The position numbers and the translations under genes were made by a program. From a virus: a stretch of 56,545 bases of DNA. Shown here one piece after another: positions 27,042 through 37,132 of this stretch; the first letter of the stretch is position 1; the number at the start of each line of letters is the position of its first letter. The notes below the pieces were generated by a model. It was not told the DNA's origin. It did no database searches and saw only the letters and a program-made list of their open reading frames with translations. The stretch is taken from positions 1 through 56,545 of the IMG/VR virus record IMGVR_UViG_3300042543_000175. The stretch is one strand, 5' to 3'.

Positions 27042-27253
27042 GGTAATACCTCTGTTAGCGGGGTTCCGTCTGTGTCTACTCTGAGTCGGCGTCTGACCCC
27101 ATTGGAATCCCGAAAGATAATCCCCTTGGCCGCATTGGTGATCTCAATGTCATCTGACCCCACCTTGAAGGCAGCATCGTCTCCCTCCGCATAGGTTCCT
27201 GCGGTGGTGCCAGCTACTACTGGTAATGGGTAATATGCAGAGAGGGAGGCCAT
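27038..27253 (-). CDS. Small conserved virion-cluster protein
   Basis: 71 aa, beta-rich: FKVGSDDIEITNAAKGIIFR followed by DSNGVRRRLRVDTDGTPLTE. I recognise the AKGIIxxDxNGxxxRxxVxxxG pattern from small tail-cluster proteins in phages; function unknown. Stop and start overlap with the downstream gene (ATGA). Confidence 0.7.
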   Translation of the reverse strand: MASLSAYYPLPVVAGTTAGTYAEGDDAAFKVGSDDIEITNAAKGIIFRDSNGVRRRLRVDTDGTPLTEVLP

Positions 27254-27266
27254 GAAATATGTATTG

Positions 27267-27310
27267 TATTATGTTTCGGGATTTGGGGCTACTATTATGT
27301 TTCAGGATTT
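27267..27310. repeat. Tandem TATTATGTTTC(G/A)GGATTT repeat
   Basis: TATTATGTTTCGGGATTT (27267-27284) and TATTATGTTTCAGGATTT (27293-27310) differ at one base. On the coding (minus) strand these read AAATCCCGAAACATAATA and AAATCCTGAAACATAATA. The second overlaps the stop codon of the 27295-27792 gene; the first is in the leader of the next gene. The core CCCGAAACAT recurs near other starts. Confidence 0.65.
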
Positions 27311-27792
27311 TGACCTGATTGCAACCCCGCCACAGCCTCCCCACTCGCCTCCGCAAAGCTCGCCTGCGGCACGCCGAAAGACCCCGCTGGTGCGGGTGTC
27401 GGGTTCGCGGCCCATGAAAGCATGACGGTTTCCAGCCATGTCTTCGCGGCGGTCATCTTCGGGCCGAGGGGCTTGCCTGCTTGAGCAAGGGCCATGCGAA
27501 GCTCTTGCAGGGCGGCGATCTGGTAGGCGCTGAAGTATTGGCTGACGGCTTGTTCGGCGGTGATCGTCGCCACAGGCGCAGGAGTCCCCGCGACCCACTG
27601 CCGCTCCACGCGATCCTCAAGCCAAACAACATTCGGCTCCCATGCGCCTTGTTCGGGCTTCGGGATTTTGACCAGCGGCACAACCGTCTGCCCCTCTGGC
27701 ACATCGCGCCAGTTGCCCTCGTCATCGGTGAGCAGGCTGACGAGTTGCTGTGAGGGCACAAGGCCGACTGTGAACATTTGATTAGGTTCCAT
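27295..27792 (-). CDS. Tail-fibre-associated protein (possible assembly factor)
   Basis: 165 aa. The N-terminal half is beta-like with Pro ([32 protein letters not shown]), and the C-terminal half is Ala-rich helix ([20 protein letters not shown]). The gene follows the large fibre gene with an 11-nt overlap and shares its high GC. Size, position and organisation resemble fibre assembly proteins, but no specific match is recognised. Confidence 0.65.
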   Translation of the reverse strand: MEPNQMFTVGLVPSQQLVSLLTDDEGNWRDVPEGQTVVPLVKIPKPEQGAWEPNVVWLEDRVERQWVAGTPAPVATITAEQAVSQYFSAYQIAALQELRMALAQAGKPLGPKMTAAKTWLETVMLSWAANPTPAPAGSFGVPQASFAEASGEAVAGLQSGQNPET

Positions 27793-30700
27793 AAGCGACC
27801 TCCACGGCGTCCACGCTGGCGACCCAGCGCCATGTTTCGGATGTGATTCCAGTTGGGCGGATGCGGATGTAGTCGCCTGCGTCCACCGTTGCGACTTCCA
27901 GAGATGTCGATGAGGCGTTGTCCGTGCCGATAGTTACTGGCGCAAACACTTCACTGCTCGTCCCCGCCACATTCTTGGCCGCGTATTGCCGCTCGTAGGT
28001 GGCGACTACGGAGCCGTCTGACTTCACGCCGACCACCTTGATATTGCAGAAAATGACCTTGCCGCTGGGGATCGTCAAATAAGTCGCGCTGCCGTCGAGG
28101 GCCATTTCTACGGCGGCGTTGGTGGTGGTCTTGCAGCGCAGGACGGCGCGGATTCTTTGGGCGTCACCGTTGGCGGCAAAATTTGCAGATGCGTGGGCAA
28201 ACAAACCGCGCCGATCCGAAACAGATCGCTCGCCAAGCGCCACCGAGTTGGTCGCTGAAGCCGTGTTCGATTGCCCCAAAGCAAAACTGTTGGTTCCGCT
28301 TGAAGTATTTCCATCGCCCGCCGCCATTGAGCGGTCGCCGCTGGCCGTATTGTTGCGACCAGAAAATATGCCCGCCAAGAATCCGCTTGCCGTGTTGCCC
28401 GTGCCGCCGCAGCAAACCGAATCTGGCCCGCTGCCTGTATTATTTGCGCCTCCCCCAATGAACGCCCGCTCGCCTGACGCAACGGCAGTTGCCGAGGTGC
28501 GAACCATTTGAAGCTCGACGGCGCTGACGCCTCGCGCATTTCCTCCGCTGCTGCTTGCGTCAGGCTGCGGCCCCAACACAAACGCCCCGCCGCCTTTTGG
28601 GCTTAAAACCAGCGCCGAATTGGTATCGCTGGCGACATTGGACACGCGCACCAATGTTTGCACGGCATGGCCCGTGAGCAATGTGCCCGCCGTGATGTTG
28701 GTCGTGAAGAGCGATGCCGACCCGCCGTCCGTGGTGGACAACTGGAAAGTCGCCCCGCTGGCGTTGATGACGAAGTAGTTGGTCGTGGTGTTAAGCCCCG
28801 CGCCTCCAGTGAGGGAGGTAAAGCGCACTCGCTGGCCGTTGGCGAAGGCCGACCCTGTGGCGGTGATAATATCGGTGCCCGCATCGCCTGTGATGCCTGT
28901 GAAAGCGGTCACTGTGTCTTCGATGACAAGGCCGCTGGCCTGCAACGTGCTGCCCCCCGTGCCGTCACTCCGCAAAATAGAATTGTCGGTGGAGCCTGTG
29001 CCGCCGCCGATGGTGCCTGTGGCCGTAGCCGTCAAGGTCGTGCCCGAAATCGACAACCCCGATCCCGCCTCCAGATAGCGCCACTTGCCCTCGCTATCGT
29101 CGTAGAAAACGATGCGGTCGGCATTCGGGTCATCGGCAACCAGATCAGACCCCGACACGCTCAACACATCGGCGGTGGATGCGCCGACTGCGGTGACGCC
29201 CGATCCCGTTGCCGACAACTCCCCCGCCGACAGACTCAAGCCCGACCCGATTGTGATCTCCTCGACGGCACCTGTGCTCGCTGTCGTTCTTCCGAGGATG
29301 CGGGCGGTGGCTTGCGTGAGGCCGCTGGTGGTGATGGCTCCTGCCGCTACCGCGCCAACATCTCCTGCGGTGGTTGGGATGTCTGTAACGACTGCGATAG
29401 TTCCCGACTGGTCGGGGATCGTGAGGGTTACGTCATCTGTAAGCTGCTCTTGAACATCTATTGTCGCAGTATATGGCCCTTGCTCGTCAAAGCCTAAATC
29501 GTCAACAAGTTTGGCGCTTGCCATGAGGATGTTGGCAAGCCCGCCGCCGCCTTGCTCAATGCGGACATCGGGGTTGCTTCCTTGCAAAAACATTTCGCCC
29601 GCACGAAGACCAAGCAACGCCTCATTGTTGCTTTCGTCCGTAACGGAAATGTAGGGAGTACCATTGCCGCCAGTATGTTGAAATGTTAGCTCTCCTGATT
29701 CAAATTCAATGATATTGCTTGATGCGCCGTTTAGCGAAACTAATGAAACATCATTGCCATCATTAACGGCAAGTTGAGAAAAAGACGGAATTGGGTCTGA
29801 TCCGCCAGCAGTCCCGCCAGAAAGTGTAATGTCCGCGCCATTGGATGGGATTTGTTCTTCGTCACCCCAAATTAAAGTTGCTTGGTTAGATGGATTGGCC
29901 GAGTTCCACGCAGACAGTCGGTTACTTACCGACTGAGAGCCATTAAATGTAAGCGTGATGCTGTTGCCTGCGGTTCCAGCGGCGTTTGCGCGAACAAGAA
30001 CGGGCGTGGTGGCTCCTGCGGGTATATCTTTAAATTCGGCCCTAACTCCAGCCGCATGACTGGCCGCATGAGCCAGCGTTGAACTCGGCGTCCTCGCATC
30101 CGAAAGCCGCGCATCATTGCCTTGGCAGGCAGTTCCTGCCGTTGTTCCGTAGCTTACTGCCAGTGTGCGGTCTGCCGTGAGGTCTCCGCCACCCGTCAAT
30201 CCCGCACCGCTACTGACGGTTCGGGATGTCGGGACTGCTCCGATATCTGTCGGGGTCGCGGAAGCTCCAACGGTTGCCCGTCCCTTGGCATCAACGGTGA
30301 CCTTGGTATAAGTGCCAGCGACAACCCCCGTAGTAGTTAAGGTTGGATTAGGATAAGTTCCAGTAAGGTCTCCGCCTGCGGGGCCGCTGGGTGCTGTGGA
30401 GATGGTTCCCCATTCGGGGGCCGTGGCTCCGCTGTTTACTTTAAGAACCTGTCCTGCTGTTCCAATTGGGAGTCGGGCATTGACGCCCGTAGCCCGATAA
30501 AGCATATCGCCAGTTGTGGTAAGCGTGGATTCTCCAGCACCGCCAGAAGTGCCATAGCGCGGAAGAATCTGCCATCCACGGGTAGCCCCCGTGTAGATCA
30601 TCGTGAAGTAAGCTCCTTCGATGTTACATACTAAATTCTCTTCAATTCCCTCAATCTTTGTTCCGTTTCGGGCGATGGTCAGATTGTTGGTGTCGAAAGT

Positions 30701-30940
30701 ATCAGAAAAGTCGAAGATATCTACCGCATCACCATTACTTGGGTTTGCTGGCAAAGTAAGAGTAAACGCCCCTCCAGATGTATCGGCAGCTATAAGGTCT
30801 GCTGCTTCTAGGGTTCGGGCGCTTGAAACTACCTCATAGTTGATATCGGGTTGCGGGCCAGTAGGCCCAGCGGGGCCGCGCTCAACGATCTCAATAACCT
30901 CAATCTCCCTCTCTGTTACCTCAATGACTTCTTGGCTCAT
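27782..30940 (-). CDS. Large tail fibre with trimeric-adhesin-like head repeats
   Basis: 1052 aa. The N-terminus has a Glu/Val/Ile strand region followed by the collagen-like triplets GPAGPTGP. The middle contains fibre segments ([35 protein letters not shown]). About residues 840-930 show 14-residue NTASGxxSxAxGxxN repeats like YadA head beta-rolls, followed by a knob-like C-terminal domain. It should trimerise and bind the host receptor. High GC and extensive repeats leave long antisense frames, ignored here. It overlaps the upstream gene by 4 nt (ATGA) and the downstream gene by 11 nt. Confidence 0.85.
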   Translation of the reverse strand: MSQEVIEVTEREIEVIEIVERGPAGPTGPQPDINYEVVSSARTLEAADLIAADTSGGAFTLTLPANPSNGDAVDIFDFSDTFDTNNLTIARNGTKIEGIEENLVCNIEGAYFTMIYTGATRGWQILPRYGTSGGAGESTLTTTGDMLYRATGVNARLPIGTAGQVLKVNSGATAPEWGTISTAPSGPAGGDLTGTYPNPTLTTTGVVAGTYTKVTVDAKGRATVGASATPTDIGAVPTSRTVSSGAGLTGGGDLTADRTLAVSYGTTAGTACQGNDARLSDARTPSSTLAHAASHAAGVRAEFKDIPAGATTPVLVRANAAGTAGNSITLTFNGSQSVSNRLSAWNSANPSNQATLIWGDEEQIPSNGADITLSGGTAGGSDPIPSFSQLAVNDGNDVSLVSLNGASSNIIEFESGELTFQHTGGNGTPYISVTDESNNEALLGLRAGEMFLQGSNPDVRIEQGGGGLANILMASAKLVDDLGFDEQGPYTATIDVQEQLTDDVTLTIPDQSGTIAVVTDIPTTAGDVGAVAAGAITTSGLTQATARILGRTTASTGAVEEITIGSGLSLSAGELSATGSGVTAVGASTADVLSVSGSDLVADDPNADRIVFYDDSEGKWRYLEAGSGLSISGTTLTATATGTIGGGTGSTDNSILRSDGTGGSTLQASGLVIEDTVTAFTGITGDAGTDIITATGSAFANGQRVRFTSLTGGAGLNTTTNYFVINASGATFQLSTTDGGSASLFTTNITAGTLLTGHAVQTLVRVSNVASDTNSALVLSPKGGGAFVLGPQPDASSSGGNARGVSAVELQMVRTSATAVASGERAFIGGGANNTGSGPDSVCCGGTGNTASGFLAGIFSGRNNTASGDRSMAAGDGNTSSGTNSFALGQSNTASATNSVALGERSVSDRRGLFAHASANFAANGDAQRIRAVLRCKTTTNAAVEMALDGSATYLTIPSGKVIFCNIKVVGVKSDGSVVATYERQYAAKNVAGTSSEVFAPVTIGTDNASSTSLEVATVDAGDYIRIRPTGITSETWRWVASVDAVEVAYGT

Positions 30941-31305
30941 CGGGCAATCTCCTGATAGACCTTGGCCTTGCCAGTTGCGAACGCGATATAGGTGTAGCCA
31001 GAATAAAGTTCGATTTCGTAGACATTGTCTCCTGCTGTTAAATTTGCTGCTTGTGTGGCAGTTATTTCTATTTCGATGGTTCCAGCGGTTCCGCCAAGCG
31101 TAATCCCGCTTCCAGAGGTCAATGTGAGCAATGTAGCACTATCCTTGGCGCACTCACGAATAACCATATTTGCCCCATAGCCAGTAAGATTGACTGGGAC
31201 GTTAGACTTTCCCTTGCAAGACTTGGTCAGATAACGAAACTTCGCCGTCCATGTTTTTCCTTGGACGATTTCAATATCTCTCTCAAGTCTCCAGTAGTTG
31301 GTCAT
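30937..31305 (-). CDS. Fibre-cluster beta-sandwich protein (paralogue of 34111 gene)
   Basis: 122 aa. [34 protein letters not shown] and [10 protein letters not shown] parallel the 34111-34473 protein strand for strand. The pattern (polar function on a beta-sandwich, NLxGYxAxMxIR then an acidic DxVYxxEL) resembles N-terminal baseplate/fibre adaptor domains. It precedes the large fibre gene with a 4-nt overlap, so it probably connects that fibre to the tail. Confidence 0.7.
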   Translation of the reverse strand: MTNYWRLERDIEIVQGKTWTAKFRYLTKSCKGKSNVPVNLTGYGANMVIRECAKDSATLLTLTSGSGITLGGTAGTIEIEITATQAANLTAGDNVYEIELYSGYTYIAFATGKAKVYQEIAR

Positions 31306-33788
31306 TGATGGGCTGGAATATAAAAAACATTAGTTCCAACACGAATTTGCAGCCATCTAGCTGGTGTATTCGGGGTCACAGGTGTCGCGTTGGTGTGGTT
31401 GGTGGAGAAGTCTACAAACCCATTAACCACAAGATTGGTGGTTGCCGTCACAGTGCCAGTAGCTGTCAGAGTTCCAGATGCCGTTATATTGCTGAATGTG
31501 ACATCGTTGGTTTGGCCAAGGCCGAGGTTGGTGCGGGTGGCTGATGCATTTGAAACACTTATTGTGTTAGCGTTTAAATTCCCAAGATCTCCTTGAGTAG
31601 TTTCTACGCGAACATTTGTAGAAGAACTTTGTAAAAACATATCATCACCACGAATTCCCAATATAGCAGATTTGTGCAACGCGGAATTTGTGTAGCTTTG
31701 TAAATAAACAGCACCGTCATTTGTGTTTGTCGTTTTAAACTGAAACGATCCAGAAATCGGTGAATCGACAACAAAAGCGGAAAAATTTGTTCCAGACTTA
31801 AATCCTGAAGCGGCGACATTGCTGAATGTGACATCGTTGGTTGATCCGAGTGCGAGGTTTGTGCGGGTGATAGCAGCTTCATTAGTGTTTGCAAAATTAA
31901 TAGATGGAAAATTATAAATATACCCAGTTCCATCAAAATCTATAATTCCCTCATCTAAAATAAGAATCTTCCCAAACTGATTATAATTTGTTGAGTTAGG
32001 AACAATAATATTTCCAAATGTTACAAAGTTGGTGCTACCCAACCCCAAATTGGTTCTGCTTGCCGCCGCATTGGCTGTTGCGTTTGTTCCAGAAAATCGA
32101 ATTGGTTCCACAAAACTAATGTTGTGATAAAACACCCAATCTCCATTTTCGTAAATAAACTTAACAGCCTCATCAAGATTATTGATAGTGATAAAATTGT
32201 TTGTTTCACCCAACCTCCTAATTGCTGTTGTGGAATTAGTTAATCCCTGATGGGTTACGGTAACAGTGTCACCAGCTAGTGTTGCCGCATTGGTGGGAAG
32301 TGTAATGGTATTGGTAACTCCAGAAACATTGGTAGACAAAGAATATACGTAGACATTTCTTCCGTTGGTTGTGGCATTTGTCGAATTGGTATTCGGAGAA
32401 AATGTCTGGACAATGGTTAGCAAATTGGAAGAAATGGGGGCTAATTGCCAAAAATTTGTCGGGCTTACCACAGATCCATTGGAGTCCACGGAAACCAATC
32501 TAGTTCCAGTATTGCTGTTTGTTAGCGCAGACCATCCAAGACCGAGGTTGGTGCGGGTGATGGCGGCGTTGGTGGCGCTGTTAAAAGAAATGGGCCTCCA
32601 CGCCGTAATTAAATCGTTGGTAAAATATAAATAATCAGAACCATCAGAATAAATTATACTATCACCACTAAAATAAATTGCTTCAGTCTGAATTGCTCTA
32701 AACGTAACATCATTCGTCGCCCCCAACCCAATCGCCGTCCTAAAATTCGTGACATTGGTGTTGGTGAGCCATGTGGCTCCGAGGCCGAGGTTGGTGCGAT
32801 TGACCCCAGCAAATGCGCTAATCGTAAAACTATTGGTGTCTTCGATTAGCTCAATGCTTTGAAAGTTTGGTTCACTTGTCGCACCCAAACCCAAATTGGT
32901 TCTGCTTGCCGCCGCATTGGCTGTTGCGTTTGTTCCAGAGAAATAAACAGGATTGGCAAATGCTTGGTTTTCCAAAAGACTCCAAGATGTTGTGTAAATA
33001 AATTTTGCAGCTTCTTGGAAATTACTGATGCTTATTAGGTTTGTTATTTCTCCCTGCTGCCTAATAGCTGTTGTCGAATTGGTTAATCCGCGATGAACAA
33101 CTGTTGCAATGTCACCAGAAGATGCGTTGGTCGGAAGCTGGATTGTGCTAACGACTCCAGAAATATTTGTTCTGCTGCTATAGACATAAAGATCTCTGCT
33201 ATTTGTAACGGTGTTTGTTTCGCTTGAAACGAGATTTGTAAAGCTTTGAACTACTGTTGAAATTGGAGAATTTGCCCAAAAATTTGTCGGACTCACAACA
33301 ACTCCGCTTGTGTTTACCAAAACTAGATTGGTATTAGTTCCAAATAACGCAGTTTGAAATGTAGAAGCACTGGAATTAGTCAGCCCAGACCAAGGAAGAC
33401 CAAGATTTGTTCTGGCTGTTTCGGCATTGGTTGCCCCCGTTCCTCCAGAAATAATTCCAAGAACTCCACTTAAATTTGTAAGCTCAATTGTTGGAAGGTT
33501 TGAGCTTGATATTTGTCCAACAAGATTTGTGGAATTCAAATTAGTTAAAGATCCACCATTACTTAAAGCAAGATTACTAAGAGATAAGCTAGAAGGCTGA
33601 AAGGCTGTTGCGGGGTTGGTAGCAGCGGTTCCAAGACCAAGTCCTGCGCGGGCATTGGATGCATCAACGCTCCAGAAGTTAGTCGGCTGAACCACTGTGT
33701 TATTAGTTCCAACAAGAACATTGCGAGTTTGCCCGAAGCCCGAAACAACCAAAGCTCCTCCGATAATAAGTGAGAGAATAAGTTTCAT
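31302..33788 (-). CDS. Fibre-like protein with signal peptide and RTNLGLG repeats
   Basis: 828 aa from ATG 33788; an ATG at 33809 would bury the signal sequence and overlap the upstream gene. MKLILSLIIGGALVVSGFGQ is a textbook signal peptide. The body has at least ten copies of (N)AAxxRTNLGLGxTNDVTFxxI, separated by related Asn/Thr/Ser-rich beta segments and a duplicated block (SPTNFW...TTIRQQGE-like, about residues 160-280 and 445-565). The C-terminus (TPNTPARWLQIRVGTNVFYI) resembles fibre caps. Exported or surface fibre is implied; a virion fibre with an uncleaved leader remains possible. Confidence 0.75.
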   Translation of the reverse strand: MKLILSLIIGGALVVSGFGQTRNVLVGTNNTVVQPTNFWSVDASNARAGLGLGTAATNPATAFQPSSLSLSNLALSNGGSLTNLNSTNLVGQISSSNLPTIELTNLSGVLGIISGGTGATNAETARTNLGLPWSGLTNSSASTFQTALFGTNTNLVLVNTSGVVVSPTNFWANSPISTVVQSFTNLVSSETNTVTNSRDLYVYSSRTNISGVVSTIQLPTNASSGDIATVVHRGLTNSTTAIRQQGEITNLISISNFQEAAKFIYTTSWSLLENQAFANPVYFSGTNATANAAASRTNLGLGATSEPNFQSIELIEDTNSFTISAFAGVNRTNLGLGATWLTNTNVTNFRTAIGLGATNDVTFRAIQTEAIYFSGDSIIYSDGSDYLYFTNDLITAWRPISFNSATNAAITRTNLGLGWSALTNSNTGTRLVSVDSNGSVVSPTNFWQLAPISSNLLTIVQTFSPNTNSTNATTNGRNVYVYSLSTNVSGVTNTITLPTNAATLAGDTVTVTHQGLTNSTTAIRRLGETNNFITINNLDEAVKFIYENGDWVFYHNISFVEPIRFSGTNATANAAASRTNLGLGSTNFVTFGNIIVPNSTNYNQFGKILILDEGIIDFDGTGYIYNFPSINFANTNEAAITRTNLALGSTNDVTFSNVAASGFKSGTNFSAFVVDSPISGSFQFKTTNTNDGAVYLQSYTNSALHKSAILGIRGDDMFLQSSSTNVRVETTQGDLGNLNANTISVSNASATRTNLGLGQTNDVTFSNITASGTLTATGTVTATTNLVVNGFVDFSTNHTNATPVTPNTPARWLQIRVGTNVFYIPAHQ

Positions 33789-33790
33789 TT

Positions 33791-34114
33791 TTACATTAAT
33801 CGCTTCCAAACCCGCTTGGTTCCTGTTTGGCTATCATAGTCATTGGGTCGAACTACAAATGGTAGATTTTCGGAGTCAGTACCCTCAGTTAATTGATATA
33901 TGGCTGGTAGTCCGCTGATAACCAAAAAGATAACAATACCAACAGCGTAGGTTCCACTGACGGTATTTAAGCTGTCAAGATTGGTTGCTCCACCACCATC
34001 CAAGCCTGTAATCGATGGCTCAACACGAAGGATGTTGACGCTGGGAGTTTGTATCGGGGTTGAGGAAACTCCGATAACACTAGAGGAAGGAATAGGAATA
34101 CAGATTTTGCTCAT
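33791..34114 (-). CDS. Conserved fibre-cluster protein
   Basis: 107 aa. The N-terminal half is beta-like (SVNILRVEPSITGLDGGGAT) with Gly-Gly-Ala, then LDSLNTVSGTYAVGIVIFLV, ending in a basic tail KRVWKRLM. The hydrophobic stretch YAVGIVIFLVISGLPAIY could be a core beta element. Its start overlaps the upstream stop (ATGA). A similar protein is frequent in phage fibre clusters, function unknown. Confidence 0.65.
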   Translation of the reverse strand: MSKICIPIPSSSVIGVSSTPIQTPSVNILRVEPSITGLDGGGATNLDSLNTVSGTYAVGIVIFLVISGLPAIYQLTEGTDSENLPFVVRPNDYDSQTGTKRVWKRLM

Positions 34115-34473
34115 CGGGTTACCTCTGGAGAAATAATTACGTTACCTTGTAGAATGCGGGTTGTGACGGCCCCTGTAGTAAGCTCAAGGTCATATACGGC
34201 TTTATCACAGACCGAGAGCAATGCCGTGTCAGACGCTGAAATAAACAACCTAATAGATCCAGTAGTCTCATTTAAAATAATTCTACCATTGTCTGTCGAT
34301 AGTTCAAGGATTAGTGCTTTGGATTCGGGCTTTGAGCGGATATGCATCTTGGCTGTATAACCCGCAAGGTTGACAGGAGCCGAAGGTTCGCCCGTCTCAT
34401 AGAAAAGAGTCTGGTTAAAAGTCGCGCCTTGGAATATACAGATATCCGCAATGGCAATAGGTAGTTCGGCCAT
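34111..34473 (-). CDS. Fibre-cluster beta-sandwich protein (paralogue of 30937 gene)
   Basis: 120 aa. APVNLAGYTAKMHIRSKPES, DNGRIILNETTGSIRLFISA and KAVYDLELTTGAVTTRILQG align with the 30937-31305 protein in the same order. Each paralogue is followed within two genes by a fibre gene. Probably a fibre or baseplate adaptor; lies 18 nt after the terminase stop. Confidence 0.7.
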   Translation of the reverse strand: MAELPIAIADICIFQGATFNQTLFYETGEPSAPVNLAGYTAKMHIRSKPESKALILELSTDNGRIILNETTGSIRLFISASDTALLSVCDKAVYDLELTTGAVTTRILQGNVIISPEVTR

Positions 34474-34491
34474 AAAAATTCAGATTAGAAT

Positions 34492-36333
34492 CTACCATTT
34501 TGTCTTCAGAGTCAAGGACTGTTTAAGTTTCTTGAAGCTTTCTTTGTTGAGCCGTTTCTTTTCCTCAATCGCCTCGCTGCCAGCCATAGCTCCGAATATC
34601 TTGCGGGCGACAAACAATCCTACTGCAAAAGAGTCAAATAAGTCAGGAGACTTTCCTATCCGCTTTTTCATGTCGGTTTTAGACTCAATAATAATCTTCC
34701 GAGTCCTACGCACATACTTTCTCTGAGTCATCTCCCATGCCAGATCGGGGGTTATTCCTTTGAGTTGTTCGCATTCTAGAAAGTAGCGAGCGGCAAAGCA
34801 GAGTTCGCTTGCCATATTGTGAAACAATTCTTTGCCAACTTGGGGTTTTCCCGTGACTTCGTTCCTCATGGCGTATTGGGCGCTGACGGGCAAATCGGAT
34901 GCTGCCCCTGCGAAACTCACTGCATGCCAACCCTTTAGGAGTTCTCGTTCTCCGATTGACCAGAAGATACCACCCGCCGAAGCATCCACCCCCATCCATT
35001 GATTTGGTATTCCCAATTTAAGGGATAGGTCGTGGATTTGCTGGATCATCTCGTATTGGAAGTCCTCTTGAGATCCCGCCCTTCGGTTGAGGACATACTG
35101 TTTCTCGACAGCTATCGCCCACTTGCCGCTGATCAGCCTCCCATACTTCATGTGTGTGAAAACAAAGCGGTCTCCTCCTTCGGTGTAGCTAGGGTCAATT
35201 CCAGCTATATCTTTCGGGGTTCCATCCCAGATGGGTTTATCCAATGCCCCGTGACGAGCTAGTAGGATATCTGACACAATCGTGGAATCATCGGCGTCTG
35301 CGGGAGGCCAGAAGCCCCGAAACTTTCTCCAATACTGCGGGTTTAGCTCTCCGAGTTCCTTTTTGGCCAATGCCACATCGTTTGGCTTGGGTAGGAATGG
35401 GTAACGGAGTCCCTTGCCAGCATCGAAGGATTGTTGGTTGGGGTTGTCGTTTTCTGAATCAAACCTGATACAAACCCCCTCAATACCAGCTACTCGTATC
35501 TTCCAATTCGGGGTTTGCTCGTCCACACTCATCCACCCCTTGATGGGTTCGCAGAACTTCCCGTGGGGGTCAAAGATGGAGGATGGGTTGCCAGCGCCCA
35601 CAATATAGAGTTCTTGCGCTCCTTTGAACCCCCACACCGCCTCGTTAATTATAGAAGCCGAACAATCTTGTAACTCATCTGCTATCAACACGATACGACG
35701 ATTTTTCTTACCTTGAAGTCGCTTCTGGGCATCATCCTTGTATTCGTCACCCGCTGCTAGGAGCATGATGGAAGATGCATCACTCACACCTGTTTCGGGG
35801 TCGATAATAGCCCCCTCTTCATCCGAGAGCTTGATGATGTCCATGGACTCAATGAGTCGTCCAGAGGCTAGTCCCATGTTTCGGGCTTCGCGGTACATCT
35901 TGACCAGTGCCGCCCAGATTCGCTGCTTTGCGTCTATTTTTGACGTAGAGACCACAATGGTCATCGTATTGATTGGGTCGCAGAACCAGTTTACAAGAGC
36001 AAACGCCGCCATCCCGTAGGATTTACCAGAGTCCGTTCCGCCAGCGAGACCAGTAACACTTCGGACAAATCGGTTACCCGTAGCCTCGTCCACCTCGTAG
36101 ATTTGGTTGCAGAATGCCTGTGCGCTCAGTTCAGCCCACCTATGCCATTGGAACGTTGGCCAGATAGCAGAGACAATATTGCGATAATGGCGGGCCTTTC
36201 CAAGTCCTCCATCTTCTGGAGTAAGTCCCTGCAAAAAGGCGTCCATCTCAATACGAATTGGAGTAATCGCCTGTCCGTCTTTGGGTAACCACAACCTCCC
36301 GTATTTCTCTATCCCTTGATCAACTGTTGCCAT
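34492..36333 (-). CDS. terL: Terminase large subunit
   Basis: 613 aa. Walker A AGGTDSGKSYG (about residues 97-107) and Walker B RIVLIADE (D219-E220) form the packaging ATPase. The nuclease domain has IDPSYTEGGD (D380), GVDAS (D450) and a late DLFDSF Asp, the three-Asp RNase H-like site that cuts concatemers. The protein docks on the portal and pumps DNA into the capsid. It is the first gene of the main late operon; the divergent 36362 gene, 28 bp away, is the best small-terminase candidate. Confidence 0.92.
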   Translation of the reverse strand: MATVDQGIEKYGRLWLPKDGQAITPIRIEMDAFLQGLTPEDGGLGKARHYRNIVSAIWPTFQWHRWAELSAQAFCNQIYEVDEATGNRFVRSVTGLAGGTDSGKSYGMAAFALVNWFCDPINTMTIVVSTSKIDAKQRIWAALVKMYREARNMGLASGRLIESMDIIKLSDEEGAIIDPETGVSDASSIMLLAAGDEYKDDAQKRLQGKKNRRIVLIADELQDCSASIINEAVWGFKGAQELYIVGAGNPSSIFDPHGKFCEPIKGWMSVDEQTPNWKIRVAGIEGVCIRFDSENDNPNQQSFDAGKGLRYPFLPKPNDVALAKKELGELNPQYWRKFRGFWPPADADDSTIVSDILLARHGALDKPIWDGTPKDIAGIDPSYTEGGDRFVFTHMKYGRLISGKWAIAVEKQYVLNRRAGSQEDFQYEMIQQIHDLSLKLGIPNQWMGVDASAGGIFWSIGERELLKGWHAVSFAGAASDLPVSAQYAMRNEVTGKPQVGKELFHNMASELCFAARYFLECEQLKGITPDLAWEMTQRKYVRRTRKIIIESKTDMKKRIGKSPDLFDSFAVGLFVARKIFGAMAGSEAIEEKKRLNKESFKKLKQSLTLKTKW

Positions 36334-36361
36334 TTATGAAATTTCTACTAAACTAATCTGG

Positions 36362-37132
36362 ATGGAGAAAAAGCGCAAGAGCGGAGAGCGTGATTGGGAT
36401 AGCCCCGAAAACCGCATTAAAAAACAAAACGCATTCAGGCTTTATGCCGCTGGAAGAGATATGCCTGAAGTAATGAAAGCCTTGGAAACCAAACACAAAG
36501 CTACGCTAGAAAAGTTGATTTATAGCGAGAAGTGGGATGACCATGCCAAAATCTGGAAAGATAATCCCGAAAAAGAAAACCCTTATCCTTGGGACATTGA
36601 AAAACCTATAGCCTTGGTTCCTCCTCCAGCCAAGATGGAAGAGATGGACAAGAGACGCAGGCTTGAGTGTATCAAGGGATTCTCCATGTATTGTTCGGGG
36701 CGCACCCTGCGTGACATTGCCGAAGAGCTTAAAGTAAGCGAATCTACTGTTTGTCTGTGGCGGGATACCCAACGTTGGATTCAATGCCGTGAGCGTCTTA
36801 CCAATGAGCAATCTCCAGCACCTTGGGAAGATGACGGAGTTCCAACATTGATGTCTGAAATTACGGCTTCATTGGAGACCATGAAGAAGTCGATCAAGTT
36901 TCTGACTGGTAAAGTATTAGTCAAGGCCGCTGATGCTGCTCAAGATCTAGACGGCATGGAGGCTCTTGGCATGATGAGAAACATTAAACAACTTGCCGAG
37001 GCGGCATCTATCAATTTTTCAGAAGGCCCGAATCAGCAAAATGCCATCCAGATTAATATTGCAACTAAACTAGAGTCCATGAAGATTCCCGAAGACTCAA
37101 CCTACGAAGCAGAACTTGTAGTCAATGAGTAG
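36362..37132 (+). CDS. Helix-turn-helix protein, putative small terminase
   Basis: 256 aa. Two helical segments each look like HTH: residues about 22-50 (FRLYAAGRDMPEVMKALETK) and 100-135 (GRTLRDIAEELKVSESTVCL, then WRDTQRW). The C-terminal helices (TLMSEITASLETMKKSIKFL) could oligomerise. HTH plus helical core next to the terminase fits TerS, which selects packaging sites. Divergent orientation from terL is unusual, so a transcription regulator is the main alternative. Confidence 0.6.
   Translation: MEKKRKSGERDWDSPENRIKKQNAFRLYAAGRDMPEVMKALETKHKATLEKLIYSEKWDDHAKIWKDNPEKENPYPWDIEKPIALVPPPAKMEEMDKRRRLECIKGFSMYCSGRTLRDIAEELKVSESTVCLWRDTQRWIQCRERLTNEQSPAPWEDDGVPTLMSEITASLETMKKSIKFLTGKVLVKAADAAQDLDGMEALGMMRNIKQLAEAASINFSEGPNQQNAIQINIATKLESMKIPEDSTYEAELVVNE

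Noticed and set aside
28658-29497. 279-codon plus-strand frame inside the large fibre gene
   Set aside because: Mirror of GC-rich repeats on the coding strand; Cys/Arg/Gly composition is atypical of a protein.
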